NCBI GenBank assembly: GCA_032358165.1
Contig: JAALGY010000023.1
Coordinates: 3,286,001-3,350,000 of the forward strand
DNA from: Diplosphaera chodatii
Lineage: Eukaryota > Chlorophyta > Trebouxiophyceae > Prasiolales > Stichococcaceae
Reading direction: 5' to 3'
Length of the DNA: 64,000 bases
In this document: piece by piece, positions 1-10,929 of the stretch
Layout of the letters: each line of letters begins with the position of its first letter
How positions within the stretch are numbered: position 1 is the stretch's first letter
The notes under the pieces: model-generated
Seen by the model: the letters and a program-made list of their open reading frames with translations, nothing else
Told to the model about the DNA's origin: nothing
Databases searched by the model: none
Translations under genes and position numbers: made by a program

Positions 1-881
1 AGTTGGATTTCATTCGCATGTTGTTACCCTTGTGACGCTGTTGCTGTGGCAGCTGGCCTCGCCCTGACACATGACAGCTGGTGCAGCATGCACCCTGGTG
101 GGTACAAGCAATCAGTCGAGAAAGTTCTAGAATGTACTGGAAGACGAAGCGGCTGATCACCTCGCCATCACCGCCGCGCAGCAGCTGCCAGTACATGAGC
201 CCCCCCGGCGTCAGGAAGCGGCGCCAGAAGCGCAGGAAGCCGTCAAAGTCGCCGCGCTCCCGCTGCAGCACGCTGATCAGCAGCCCATACCCGGTCGCCT
301 GCATGACAGACAGACAGTGCCTGAGCTGCACCCAGCTTGCACATTACTTGGCAAAGAATCGCTGACCGTGGCTCACACCCAACATACTGCAGTAACATGA
401 TGCAGACCACGTTACAAAGGAGGCGATCATGAGTAGCCTTGGGAGCGGATGCAGTGCCGAGGGAGCGCACCTCAGATACCGTCACAGCATTGTGCGGCGT
501 CTCGTGGTGCTTGCCGTTGTAGGCCACGTACAGGCCGCCCCTGTATTCGCGGACGTACTTGGAGCGCCAGCGCAGGTAGCTGATGACGCCGTCCACGGCT
601 GGCAGATGCCGCTTTGCCTTGCTGCGCTTGGGTGAAGGTGGCGGCGTCACACGGGTGCGTGCACCGTCCGGCAGCCGCCCGTTGGACACCTCCGTCATGA
701 TGACACTGGTGGCTGCGGCTGCGGCCGAGGCGGCGCTCTTGTTGCTGTTGCGGCCTGAGCATCTGGCAGCATCGGGTCAGGACAGCGGACGAGGGACGAG
801 TTGGATATCTGACATCGCTGATAGGCAGCGCAACTGCGTGCACGGCATGCAAGCACGGTCACACTCACGTCTGGGTGCCAT
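1..881 (-). CDS. GH8 glycoside hydrolase, copy 1 (5' part; 3' end outside the window)
   Basis: Start of a gene running off the left edge. Coding exons are 881-869, 754-471 and 298-161; the initiator ATG is at 881-879 (MAPRRR...). The first intron, 868-755, is peculiar to this copy and splits the codon after MAPR. Exon 2 ends in ...HNAVTVSE, and exon 3 opens ATGYGLLISVLQRERG, the GH8 segment around the proton-donor Glu (motif SExxGYG). The copies at 7179 and 13467 show the full protein. GH8 enzymes hydrolyse beta-1,4 glucan, chitosan or xylan chains; the substrate here cannot be read. No signal peptide is visible at this start; the N-terminus is basic and Pro/Ser-rich, so an upstream exon or intracellular location is possible. 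Confidence 0.72.
755..868 (-). other. 114-bp intron present only in GH8 copy 1
   Basis: On the minus strand the segment begins GTGAGTGTG and ends GATGCTCAG. Copies 2 (around 7166) and 3 (around 13455) lack it exactly, reading straight through the codons for MAPRRRNSNK, and removing it from copy 1 restores that reading. The intron is phase 1 and 114 bp long. There is no obvious target-site duplication beyond a single base. What is known: introner elements insert as ready-made introns in several algae. Inference: this may be such a recent gain. Confidence 0.8.
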
Positions 882-1910
882 CGAGCTTTGTCGGGTGGCC
901 CTGCAAGCGTGCCTCTCGGAAGACGGACGCCTCCAGCGCGGGACGGGCACACCCGCTGCCGAAGCCCCTATGTGGGGTGCCGCGAGCTGCCCAATGTCTG
1001 GTACCTCAGACGCATCTCATATCAAGCTGCTTCAGTTCCTGCTGCAGCCAGCGTGCCACCCAGACTGCACAACAAAGTATCCTCGCAACAGCGCTATCTG
1101 TTGGAGGTAAACGCGTCGACACCGCGGCCAGTACTCTCAGTGTTCTTTGAATGTAGTTATGAGATGTCCGCGTCAACGCAAGTCACAGTCTGAGGCTCTG
1201 AGCGTTGCGCAGCCTGCAATACTTGGTGCACGCTCCTCGTGTCCTCGACCCCAGTGACCTTTTTGCCCGGTCAGCATGATGTGGCACAATTGCAAAGCGC
1301 AAATGTCCGAACGGACGCCCTTCAAGCGCATGGTGATGGCATGCAACACACGTGCCGTGTACAGGGAGGCTCTTGGTGGCAAGTCAACCAACTGGCGGCT
1401 AGGACACCACTTACACCACTCGCTGGTCAGGACTAAATGTCGTGAACGTGGCTCAAGCAGTGATCGTCGCAATCAGTAGCACTGCAACCACCTACGCGCC
1501 TGCCTCTGCACTCAATCTTCTGGTGCTTGGACAATCGGGGTGTATAAGTGGTGGCATTGGCAGCTGACGAAGGTGCATCAGCGCCGCCCCCGCCTCGACA
1601 CCTCGAATTACAGTGACCAGTCGGCGCAGCATTACAGCTGATCGGCAACCTGGCCGCTTTGGGGCGGCGGTAATGGCCTGTGCGCTGCAATCATCCTGCT
1701 CTGCCGCCTGTCTACTGGCGCAGCATGCGCACTCGCACGTGGCTCAGGAGGTGACCAAGTTGCTGCTTCCCACAGTACCCTTCACAGACCGTGCCTTCAA
1801 GCGATCGCTGGTTGACTTGGTGTAGCAGGATCAGTTGCGTGGACATGCTGTTGTCGACACATATCCATCATCACACTTGGAGCAGGCTGGACTGTCTGCT
1901 CACGAGCCTC
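882..1910. promoter_or_regulatory. Divergent intergenic region GH8 / DHHC (copy 1)
   Basis: About 1 kb lies between the GH8 start (minus) and the DHHC start (plus), so it must carry both promoters and 5' untranslated regions. I see no exon in it with family similarity. No clear TATA box could be assigned. The same spacer is 7180-8209 in copy 2 and 13468-14478 in copy 3. Around 930-1080 copy 1 matches copy 3 better than copy 2. Confidence 0.5.
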
Positions 1911-2617
1911 ATGGCAATGGCGGAGGCGCTGCTGGATGCCGCCGTGACGCGCTTCGGCCGTGTGTACATTGGAGCAGCCGCCATTCTGACCTCGCTGGTG
2001 GCTGCTGTCTTCTTTGCAGCCGTCATCCCCGAGGTGAGTGAAACCGCTGGACTCTCTCCACACTGCCCACTGGCTGCATCACCGTCATGCTGCACGGATC
2101 CCTCGAGGCCAGCGCTAGCATGCCGTTCTGCATCGCAAGTACTTCGCTGGTGTGTATGCAGCTGGCGGCATCAAATTCGTTGCTGCACGTGGGTGGACAT
2201 GCGGCGTTCGGGCTGGTGCTGCTCGGGAACGTGGCGTTCAACTATGCGCAGTGTGTGCGCACGCCACCAGGCACCCCCGAGAACCTGTCACGTGAGGTGG
2301 GCTGCTGCGATGCATCAGCTTGGGGCTCATCATGTCAGACCAGAGCACTTCAGGTGCACCTGCTCAACAAACGATGAATGTCCCATCGCGATGCTCCTGC
2401 ACTAGCGGAGTGGTGATGCTGACATGTTGTTCAGCGCGCGTACAAACACAGGCATGCACATTTGGCTGCGAGACTGCGTGCATTGCAGCGTACATGTCCG
2501 AAGTGCGTGTCAATCTCCTTCGCAGGTGCTGGCCGCAGCGGCGGAGGCCGGGCGCTACTGCCACACCTGCTGCTGGCCGAAGCCGGAGGCAGCGCATCAC
2601 TGCCACATATGCAACAG
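1911..2617 (+). pseudogene. Truncated DHHC palmitoyltransferase gene (copy 1)
   Basis: Three exons are preserved: 1911-2033 (first membrane segment, [16 protein letters not shown]), 2162-2296 (second membrane segment, [15 protein letters not shown]) and 2526-2617 (cysteine-rich start, [19 protein letters not shown]). The next exon in the intact copy 3, which encodes the catalytic DHHC-CPW motif, is missing. After 2780 the DNA becomes eIF4A sequence instead. Without the Cys of DHHC and the last two membrane segments the product could not be an active S-acyltransferase. The first-half exons are open, so a truncated transcript may still be made. Confidence 0.8.
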
Positions 2618-2780
2618 GTGCTCTGACAGTCTACACCAAGCCCTTGACCTTCCGATGCTCCTGTGAGCCTTCGAGAATTGGTGTGTGCACAGTACCACTA
2701 TCATTGTTCACCAACCCCTGTGTGCAGTGTCACAGCCAACAGATGTGCTTATTCTGAGTGTAGACCCAAGCTTCAGTTGT

Positions 2781-3284
2781 CAGCTGGTCATCAGCTGGTC
2801 ATCAACTACGACCTGCCCAACAGCCGCGAGCTGTACATCCACCGCATTGACCGTTGACCGCTCGGGTCGCTACGGACGCAAGGTGAGACCTGGTGACGCT
2901 AAAGGTTAGCAGTGATTGGTATCAAGGCCTTAGAGTGAAAAGACCCGCCTGGCGTCTTGTGTTTTGCCTCTGGTTGGTCTACTTGATGCCCAACCAACAA
3001 CAGCAAGATCATGACTATGCTGCGCTGTGATCTGGTGACGCTCTGGCCTATACCGGCAGGGTGTGGCGATCAATTTTGTGAAGAGTGACGACATCCGCAT
3101 CCTGCGAGACATTGAGCAGTTCTACAGCACACAGGTGTGTGCATCAGCCATTTGTGTGTTTGGTTGGCCAGCATCACCGTGTGTTTGTCTCATGATGCTC
3201 CGCAGCGTATGTGCAGACGCTGAGGTTGCTGGTGACCGCCTGCGGATTGATGAGATGCCGCTTAATGTGGCTGATCTCATCTAA
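2781..3284 (+). pseudogene. EIF4A: eIF4A 3'-end fragment, decayed (copy 1)
   Basis: This encodes the C-terminal end of the DEAD-box helicase eIF4A: LVINYDLPNSRELYIHRI, SGRYGRK, then exon 3063-3135 with [17 protein letters not shown], and finally [12 protein letters not shown] followed by TAA at 3282-3284. It is not a working gene. All upstream helicase motifs are absent. A 7-bp tandem duplication, TTGACCG at 2847-2853 and 2854-2860, shifts the frame and creates TGA. An 11-bp tandem duplication lies at 2782-2803. The acceptor before the last exon reads CTGCGG where CTGCAG is expected (3240-3245). A TGTAA at 3669-3673 may be the original polyadenylation signal. Confidence 0.85.
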
Positions 3285-4630
3285 GATGGGAGGGAGGTTC
3301 TCCTTAGCAGGTTATGCGGCAGGATCTGTACATCGCTGGCTGGCAGTGTCTGTCCAGCCACAATACCGAGCCCCTGGACAAAGAGGCTGATCTGCAGTTT
3401 GTATGTCACTGCTGTCTGACAGCTGTGCAGCAGAGCCATACTGCTGGCCCTTGAACAGCATCCCAATGCAGCGATGCCATGTTGCTACGTGATGTACACA
3501 GCAGTAGAGGGCATCGTGCAGTGGCACGAACCCATGATCTCGACCAGCGTTGTCACATGACCACATGCATCAGCATTGTGTCGATCTTTGTATGCTGAAG
3601 CCCTACTGCTCCAAGCTGATCAGCTGTGCTATGAAGAAGACAGCGTCTGCGACTCTTGGCACATGAGCTGTAACAGAGTCTGTGAATGGTTTTGTAGGTT
3701 GCCGCAGTGTCATCATGTTCACTGCATCATCGCAAGCATGCACTACAACAGCATTCACAAGCATGCACTACAACACATTCATGCACAGCAGCAATAAACC
3801 TCCTCCTAGGCACCCAGAGCCGCCAATATAGCAGGATCAATCGAGGCCTCTGGCTCTGGGGACACACTACACACGGCATGCAGACAGTCATTGCAAAAGC
3901 ATGAGTGCGAAAAAGTCAACACTTCTGCTGAATAACAGGGCGCTATTTGTAATGGCTGTGAACCCATCATCTGACCTCAGCGCAGCATGGCACAGTCACG
4001 GAACGCATCTCCTACCCCCGAATAGAGCTGGGAACCACTACCGAGTTGCCTGGACATCAACAAGTTTCCGGCCGACGCAGCGGCGCTGGCTTGCCCATTC
4101 CGTTATGTCGCCTGGGCTGCTGCAACATGTCCAGGCATTGAACTGTGAGTCTGAAAACCCCCGAGCTGATCCACCGTCTTCCATCCCCTTGCCGCCAGTT
4201 GTGTGGCCGCGCCCGCGGCACTGGCTATTGCTTCTCCACTTCCCAATGGTTGTTTGGTGCCGATAGTCTGCGTCTCAGCGTATGGGCACATGCCGTGTCT
4301 GAAGCTCGCACAGCAGCTGGATGGTGTCACCTACAGCGCGAGGCCACGCACTCAGCACTTGGAAGGAACGATTTCTATAGGAATAGTAGGCTGCACATGA
4401 GCACAGCTCCGTGCCCTTGTAGAGGGGAAAGCATCAACAACACGAGTAAAAGTAACGACAAGATGATCAAAAGTCTCAGGTTGGAAGCGGGGGGCAGAAG
4501 CTCACCAAAGTATGCATTCTCGCCCAGCTTGTACATTGCGGCTGTCATTCGTGCCAGGTGCGGAGAATTCATGACCTATTCACCGGAAATGATGTGTGTA
4601 TTGAACATCAGGTGTAAAAGAAGTCACGGG
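3285..4630. other. No gene recognised (copy 1 spacer)
   Basis: About 1.35 kb between the eIF4A stop and the end of the next GH8 gene. The first few hundred bases probably derive from the eIF4A 3' untranslated region. Around 3734-3780 there is a short imperfect tandem repeat of about 24 bp (core CAAGCATGCACTACAACA, twice). Short open frames occur on both strands but none has a recognisable motif. A final exon of the GH8 gene could lie here, but I could not show it. Confidence 0.5.
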
Positions 4631-7179
4631 TCATGTGCTCGCCTGGGCATCAAGTATGGCCTGCCCCTGCACCTCCATTGAGATTGCAACTCTGAGGTGA
4701 TGCCTGCGCACCTTGAACAGGCAGCAGACGGGGGCGGTGAAGGACAGGTGGCTGAAGTTGGCGAGGTGCTTTCCCTCCAGGGTGTAGCCGGCTGTCACCA
4801 CGTCCTGCCCCTCGAAGAAGGCCGTCAGCGCCTCCAGGATCGGCAGCACGCGCGCATCCCCCGTCTCGCTGCATGGAAAGAAACAGAGCTCTGTGAAGGC
4901 TTGCTTTGCAAAGAACACGGCAGTGAACCCGGCAAAGCAGCACTGGTGCTGTTGAAGCCAACCACCAGCTTATGTCAGCCGTTGCAGCCAGCTAGCATCT
5001 CCACTCTGAAAGCAGCACCAAGCCGATGCTGCTGTGATCTAGTTGACAAGAAACACTGCGGGGATCCTGGCTGGTGCGCTCACGAGTAGTACACGGCCAG
5101 GCGCCAGGGTATACGGCAGGAGTTGAAGTAGTAGTGCTTGTCCTCTGCGCGCTCCAAAATCTGCACAGGGTGCAATGTGAGATCTGGGTGCGTGGCATGA
5201 TCGTCGACCCCCTGACAGCTGCAACATGTGCACCCTCAGGCCGCTGCTGATGTGGGGTGGCTCATGAAAGGGCTGCCCTGCAGTGCGATTCCACCATGAA
5301 CATGCACCACGGCGCAAGCTCAGCAAATTCTGAGGACACCAGCTCTCCAGGGGATCAACCAGACTGTACCTGGCCGGGCACAGGCTCGTAGCGGCCGGCA
5401 ACCTTGTTGTAGCTGACAAAGTCCGCCATGAGGCCTGTGGAGTGCTGTGCGTGCTGCGCCTCGATTGCCTGCAAGGTGGTAGCGACTACGCGGTGAGCCA
5501 GCAGAGGCAGGCAAGCTGTGCTCCCGATTAACTAGTCATCGGTGAGATATGGGATAGCTGACGCAGGGCCCAGAGCCCGCTCCAATCTTTCATGACGGCA
5601 AGCGCAAGCAGCTGCCCCGTAGTGCTTCGCCCCCAGAAGGCGCAGCCCTCCGGCCGTTCTGACGGTCCAGCCCTCCTGTCTGCCTGCCACCACTCTTTCC
5701 AGGAGGGCCACCTGCAGCGTGGCGTCGAAGCAGGCGGCCCAGGTCTTCACGTGGTCCTCGTCCTCCACGGCGAACAGCGCCAGGTGGGTGAGCATGAAGT
5801 CCGAGGGGCGGGCCACGGCCCGCAGCTCGTGCCCCGGCACGCACCAGTCCCCCAGCGTCAGCACCTGCATTTGCATTTGCATTCGTGGGTCAGGGGGTCA
5901 GGGCGTTGTCAGACTCCTTTCGCCATCTCTGGCCTGGGCGCAGCTACCATGTTCATGAAGTGCATGCATGGCCAGGCAGCCAGTAGCTGAGTGGTATCTG
6001 GCAGGGTGGGTGCAACAGCTGCCCACCTTGGTGTCGGAGTTGTAGCAGGTCGCCAGCAGCGCGCCGCACACCTTGACGCCCTCCTCCTGGTACTTGGGCT
6101 CGTCCCACGCCTGCAATGCGATTTGCGAGGTCTGGGGTCAATGGACAGCAGCAAGCATGACAACGCATGGTGAGTGTCCTGGCCTTCCATGAAGATTTTG
6201 CATTGTAATGCCCGGGTGTGCGGTGCAGAGTTGGTGCACGACTGCACATCTTGCTGATCTCCTGGCGGCATCAGTGGTGGTGATCAGGAGGTATGGTTGG
6301 CACCTTGGCAGCCAGCAGCAGCGCGAAGGCGATGTCCATATCGCCATCGGTCGCGGTGTTCAGCGTTCCCACGTTGGCCTGGATCTGCATGCGCCAGCAC
6401 ATACAATATGGCAGTTGGATTTCATTCGCATGTTGTTACCCTTGTGACGCTGTTGCTGTGGCAGCTGGCCTCGCCCTGACACATGACAGCTGGTGCAGCA
6501 TGCACCCTGGTGGGTACAAGCAATCAGTCAAGAAAGTTCTAGAATGTACTGGAAGACGAAGCGGCTGATCACCTCGCCATCACCGCCGCGCAGCAGCTGC
6601 CAGTACATGAGCCCCCCCGGCGTCAGGAAGCGGCGCCAGAAGCGCAGGAAGCCGTCAAAGTCGCCGCGCTCCCGCTGCAGCACGCTGATCAGCAGCCCAT
6701 ACCCGGTCGCCTGCGCGACAGACAGACAGTGCCTGAGCTGCACCCAGCTTGCACATTACTTGGCAAAGAATCGCTGACCGTGGCTCACACCCAACATACT
6801 GCAGTAACATGATGCAGACCACGTTACAAAGGAGGCGATCATGAGTAGCCTTGGGAGCGGATGCAGTGCCGAGGGAGCGCACCTCAGATACCGTCACAGC
6901 ATTGTGCGGCGTCTCGTGGTGCTTGCCGTTGTAGGCCACGTACAGGCCGCCCCTGTATTCGCGGACGTACTTGGAGCGCCAGCGCAGGTAGCTGATGACG
7001 CCGTCCACGGCTGGCAGATGCCGCTTTGCCTTGCTGCGCTTGGGTGAAGGTGGCGGCGTCACACGGGTGCGTGCACCGTCCGGCAGCCGCCCGTTGGACA
7101 CCTCCGTCATGATGACACTGGTGGCTGCGGCTGCGGCCGAGGCGGCGCTCTTGTTGCTGTTGCGGCGTCTGGGTGCCAT
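4631..7179 (-). CDS. GH8 glycoside hydrolase, copy 2 (complete)
   Basis: Exons (minus strand, phases agree): 7179-6883, 6710-6573, 6384-6304, 6110-6027, 5864-5712, 5468-5370, 5160-5084 and 4868 to the stop at 4631; the extreme 3' end may contain one more intron. The family call rests on several GH8 landmarks in order. These are VSE|ATGYG with the proton-donor Glu; ATDGDMDIAFALLLAAK|AW, which fits the PROSITE GH8 signature including its active-site Asp; ARPSDFMLTHLALFA; TGLMADFVSYN; NSCRIPWRLAVYY; and GYTLEGK. All catalytic positions are intact. The start is MAPRRR, since no upstream ATG is in frame. The gene crosses the border between array units 1 and 2. Likely role: hydrolysis of a beta-1,4-linked polysaccharide; substrate unknown. 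Confidence 0.82.
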
Positions 7180-8209
7180 CGAGCTTTGTCGGGTGGCCCT
7201 GCAAGCGTGCCTCTCGGAAGACGGACGCCTCCAGCGCGGGATGGGCACGCCCGCTGCCGAAGTCCGTATGTGGGATACCGCGAGCTGCCCAATGTCTGGT
7301 ACCTCAGATGCATCTCATATCAAGCTGCTTCAGCTCCTGCTGCAGCCAGCGTGCCACCCAGACTGCACAAGAATAGTATCCTCGCAACAGCGCTATCTGT
7401 TGGAGGTAAACGCGTCGACACCGCGGCCAGTACTCTCAGTGTTCTTTGAATGTAGTTATGAGATGTCCGCGTCAACGCAAGTCACAGTCTGAGGCTCTGA
7501 GCGTTGCGCAGCCTGCAATACTTGGTGCACGCTCCTCGTGTCCTCGACCCCAGTGACCTTTTTGCCCGGTCAGCATGATGTGGCACAATTGCAAAGCGCA
7601 AATGTCCGAACGAACGCCCTTCAAGCGCATGGTGATGGCATGCAACACACGTGCCGTGTACAGGGAGGCTCTTGGTGGCAAGTCAACCAACTGGCGGCTA
7701 GGACACCACTTACACCACTCGCTGGTCAGGACTAAATGTCGTGAACGTGGCTCAAGCAGTGATCGTCGCAATCAGTAGCACTGCAACCACCTACGCGCCT
7801 GCCTCTGCACTCAATCTTCTGGTGCTTGGACAATCGGGGTGTATAAGTGGTGGCATTGGCAGCTGACGAAGGTGCATCAGCGCCGCCCCCGCCTCGACAC
7901 CTCGAATTACAGTGACCAGTCGGCGCAGCATTACAGCTGATCGGCAACCTGGCCGCTTTGGGGCGGCGGTAATGGCCTGTGCGCTGCAATCATCCTGCTC
8001 TGCCGCCTGTCTACTGGCGCAGCATGCGCACTCGCACGTGGCTCAGGAGGTGACCAAGTTGCTGCTTCCCACAGTACCCTTCACAGACCGTGCCTTCAAG
8101 CGATCGCTGGTTGACTTGGTGTAGCAGGATCAGTTGCGTGGACATGCTGTTGTCGACACATATCCATCATCACACTTGGAGCAGGCTGGACTGTCTGCTC
8201 ACGAGCCTC
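7180..8209. promoter_or_regulatory. Divergent intergenic region GH8 / DHHC (copy 2)
   Basis: Equivalent of 882-1910. It is almost identical to copy 1 from about 7380 on, but differs at a cluster of bases at 7240-7375, where copies 1 and 3 agree with each other. No gene seen. Confidence 0.5.
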
Positions 8210-8916
8210 ATGGCAATGGCGGAGGCGCTGCTGGATGCCGCCGTGACGCGCTTCGGCCGTGTGTACATTGGAGCAGCCGCCATTCTGACCTCGCTGGTGG
8301 CTGCTGTCTTCTTTGCAGCCGTCATCCCCGAGGTGAGTGAAACCGCTGGACTCTCTCCACACTGCCCACTGGCTGCATCACCGTCATGCTGCACGGATCC
8401 CTCGAGGCCAGCGCTAGCATGCCGTTCTGCATCGCAAGTACTTCGCTGGTGTGTATGCAGCTGGCGGCATCAAATTCGTTGCTGCACGTGGGTGGACATG
8501 CGGCGTTCGGGCTGGTGCTGCTCGGGAACGTGGCGTTCAACTATGCGCAGTGTGTGCGCACGCCACCAGGCACCCCCGAGAACCTGTCACGTGAGGTGGG
8601 CTGCTGCGATGCATCAGCTTGGGGCTCATCATGTCAGACCAGAGCACTTCAGGTGCACCTGCTCAACAAACGATGAATGTCCCATCGCGATGCTCCTGCA
8701 CTAGCGGAGTGGTGATGCTGACATGTTGTTCAGCGCGCGTACAAACACAGGCATGCACATTTGGCTGCGAGACTGCGTGCATTGCAGCGTACATGTCCGA
8801 AGTGCGTGTCAATCTCCTTCGCAGGTGCTGGCCGCAGCGGCGGAGGCCGGGCGCTACTGCCACACCTGCTGCTGGCCGAAGCCGGAGGCAGCGCATCACT
8901 GCCACATATGCAACAG
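8210..8916 (+). pseudogene. Truncated DHHC palmitoyltransferase gene (copy 2)
   Basis: Exons 8210-8332, 8461-8595 and 8825-8916, identical in layout to copy 1 and lacking the catalytic DHHC exon. As in copy 1, the DNA passes into eIF4A sequence about 160 bases after the last preserved exon. Splicing exon 3 to the nearby AG sites would enter the eIF4A stretch out of frame, so no sensible fusion protein is predicted. Confidence 0.8.
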
Positions 8917-9079
8917 GTGCTCTGACAGTCTACACCAAGCCCTTGACCTTCCGATGCTCCTGTGAGCCTTCGAGAATTGGTGTGTGCACAGTACCACTAT
9001 CATTGTTCACCAACCCCTGTGTGCAGTGTCACAGCCAACAGATGTGCTTATTCTGAGTGTAGACCCAAGCTTCAGTTGT

Positions 9080-9583
9080 CAGCTGGTCATCAGCTGGTCA
9101 TCAACTACGACCTGCCCAACAGCCGCGAGCTGTACATCCACCGCATTGACCGTTGACCGCTCGGGTCGCTACGGACGCAAGGTGAGACCTGGTGACGCTA
9201 AAGGTTAGCAGTGATTGGTATCAAGGCCTTAGAGTGAAAAGACCCGCCTGGCGTCTTGTGTTTTGCCTCTGGTTGGTCTACTTGATGCCCAACCAACAAC
9301 AGCAAGATCATGACTATGCTGCGCTGTGATCTGGTGACGCTCTGGCCTATACCGGCAGGGTGTGGCGATCAATTTTGTGAAGAGTGACGACATCCGCATC
9401 CTGCGAGACATTGAGCAGTTCTACAGCACACAGGTGTGTGCATCAGCCATTTGTGTGTTTGGTTGGCCAGCATCACCGTGTGTTTGTCTCATGATGCTCC
9501 GCAGCGTATGTGCAGACGCTGAGGTTGCTGGTGACCGCCTGCGGATTGATGAGATGCCGCTTAATGTGGCTGATCTCATCTAA
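9080..9583 (+). pseudogene. EIF4A: eIF4A 3'-end fragment, decayed (copy 2)
   Basis: Second copy of the eIF4A C-terminus, ending [12 protein letters not shown] and TAA at 9581-9583. It carries the same three lesions as copy 1: the 11-bp and 7-bp tandem duplications and the changed splice acceptor. It was therefore copied after it had already decayed. The functional eIF4A gene must lie elsewhere in the genome. Confidence 0.85.
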
Positions 9584-10929
9584 GATGGGAGGGAGGTTCT
9601 CCTTAGCAGGTTATGCGGCAGGATCTGTACATCGCTGGCTGGCAGTGTCTGTCCAGCCACAATACCGAGCCCCTGGACAAAGAGGCTGATCTGCAGTTTG
9701 TATGTCACTGCTGTCTGACAGCTGTGCAGCAGAGCCATACTGCTGGCCCTTGAACAGCATCCCAATGCAGCGATGCCATGTTGCTACGTGATGTACACAG
9801 CAGTAGAGGGCATCGTGCAGTGGCACGAACCCATGATCTCGACCAGCGTTGTCACATGACCACATGCATCAGCATTGTGTCGATCTTTGTATGCTGAAGC
9901 CCTACTGCTCCAAGTTGATCAGCTGTGCTATGAAGAAGACAGCGTCTGCGACTCTTGGCACATGAGCTGTAACAGAGTCTGTGAATGGTTTTGTAGGTTG
10001 CCGCAGTGTCATCATGTTCACTGCATCATCGCAAGCATGCACTACAACAGCATTCACAAGCATGCACTACAACACATTCATGCACAGCAGCAATAAACCT
10101 CCTCCTAGGCACCCAGAGCCGCCAATATAGCAGGATCAATCGAGGCCTCTGGCTCTGGGGACACACTACACACGGCATGCAGACAGTCATTGCAAAAGCA
10201 TGAGTGCGAAAAAGTCAACACTTCTGCTGAATAACAGGGCGCTATTTGTAATGGCTGTGAACCCATCATCTGACCTCAGCGCAGCATGGCACAGTCACGG
10301 AACGCATCTCCTACCCCCGAATAGAGCTGGGAACCACTACCGAGTTGCCTGGACATCAACAAGTTTCCGGCCGACGCAGCGGCGCTGGCTTGCCCATTCC
10401 GTTATGTCGCCTGGGCTGCTGCAACATGTCCAGGCATTGAACTGTGAGTCTGAAAACCCCCGAGCTGATCCACCGTCTTCCATCCCCTTGCCGCCAGTTG
10501 TGTGGCCGCGCCCGCGGCACTGGCTATTGCTTCTCCACTTCCCAATGGTTGTTTGGTGCCGATAGTCTGCGTCTCAGCGTATGGGCACATGCCGTGTCTG
10601 AAGCTCGCACAGCAGCTGGATGGTGTCACCTACAGCGCGAGGCCACGCACTCAGCACTTGGCAGGAACGATTTCTATAGGAATAGTAGGCTGCACATGAG
10701 CACAGCTCCGTGCCCTTGTAGAGGGGAAAGCATCAACAACACGAGTAAAAGTAACGACAAGATGATCAAAAGTCTCAGGTTGGAAGCGGGGGGCAGAAGC
10801 TCACCAAAGTATGCATTCTCGCCCAGCTTGTACATTGCGGCTGTCATTCGTGCCAGGTGCGGAGAATTCATGACCTATTCACCGGAAATGATGTGTGTAT
10901 TGAACATCAGGTGTAAAAGAAGTCACGGG
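9584..10929. other. No gene recognised (copy 2 spacer)
   Basis: Equivalent of 3285-4630 and nearly identical to it, including the short tandem repeat (about 10033-10079). No exon with a recognisable family was found on either strand. Confidence 0.5.

Larger units (their letters stand above)
1..6412. repeat. Tandem cassette, copy 1 (X1)
   Basis: Position 1 matches position 6413, so the window opens inside a tandem array. This copy contains the 5' part of one GH8 gene (minus strand, 1-881), a truncated DHHC gene, an eIF4A 3' fragment and the 3' half of the next GH8 gene. Bases 1 to about 5470 are nearly identical to 6413 to about 11770, with only scattered substitutions, apart from a 114-bp insertion at 755-868 and a more divergent patch around 930-1080. 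From about 5480 to 6412 the match to copy 2 falls to roughly nine in ten bases. Confidence 0.93.

Noticed and set aside
7179..7248. An upstream extension of the GH8 proteins (VPIPRWRRP...)
   Set aside because: It begins with GTG in all copies and lacks an ATG, so translation from ATG MAPRRR is preferred.
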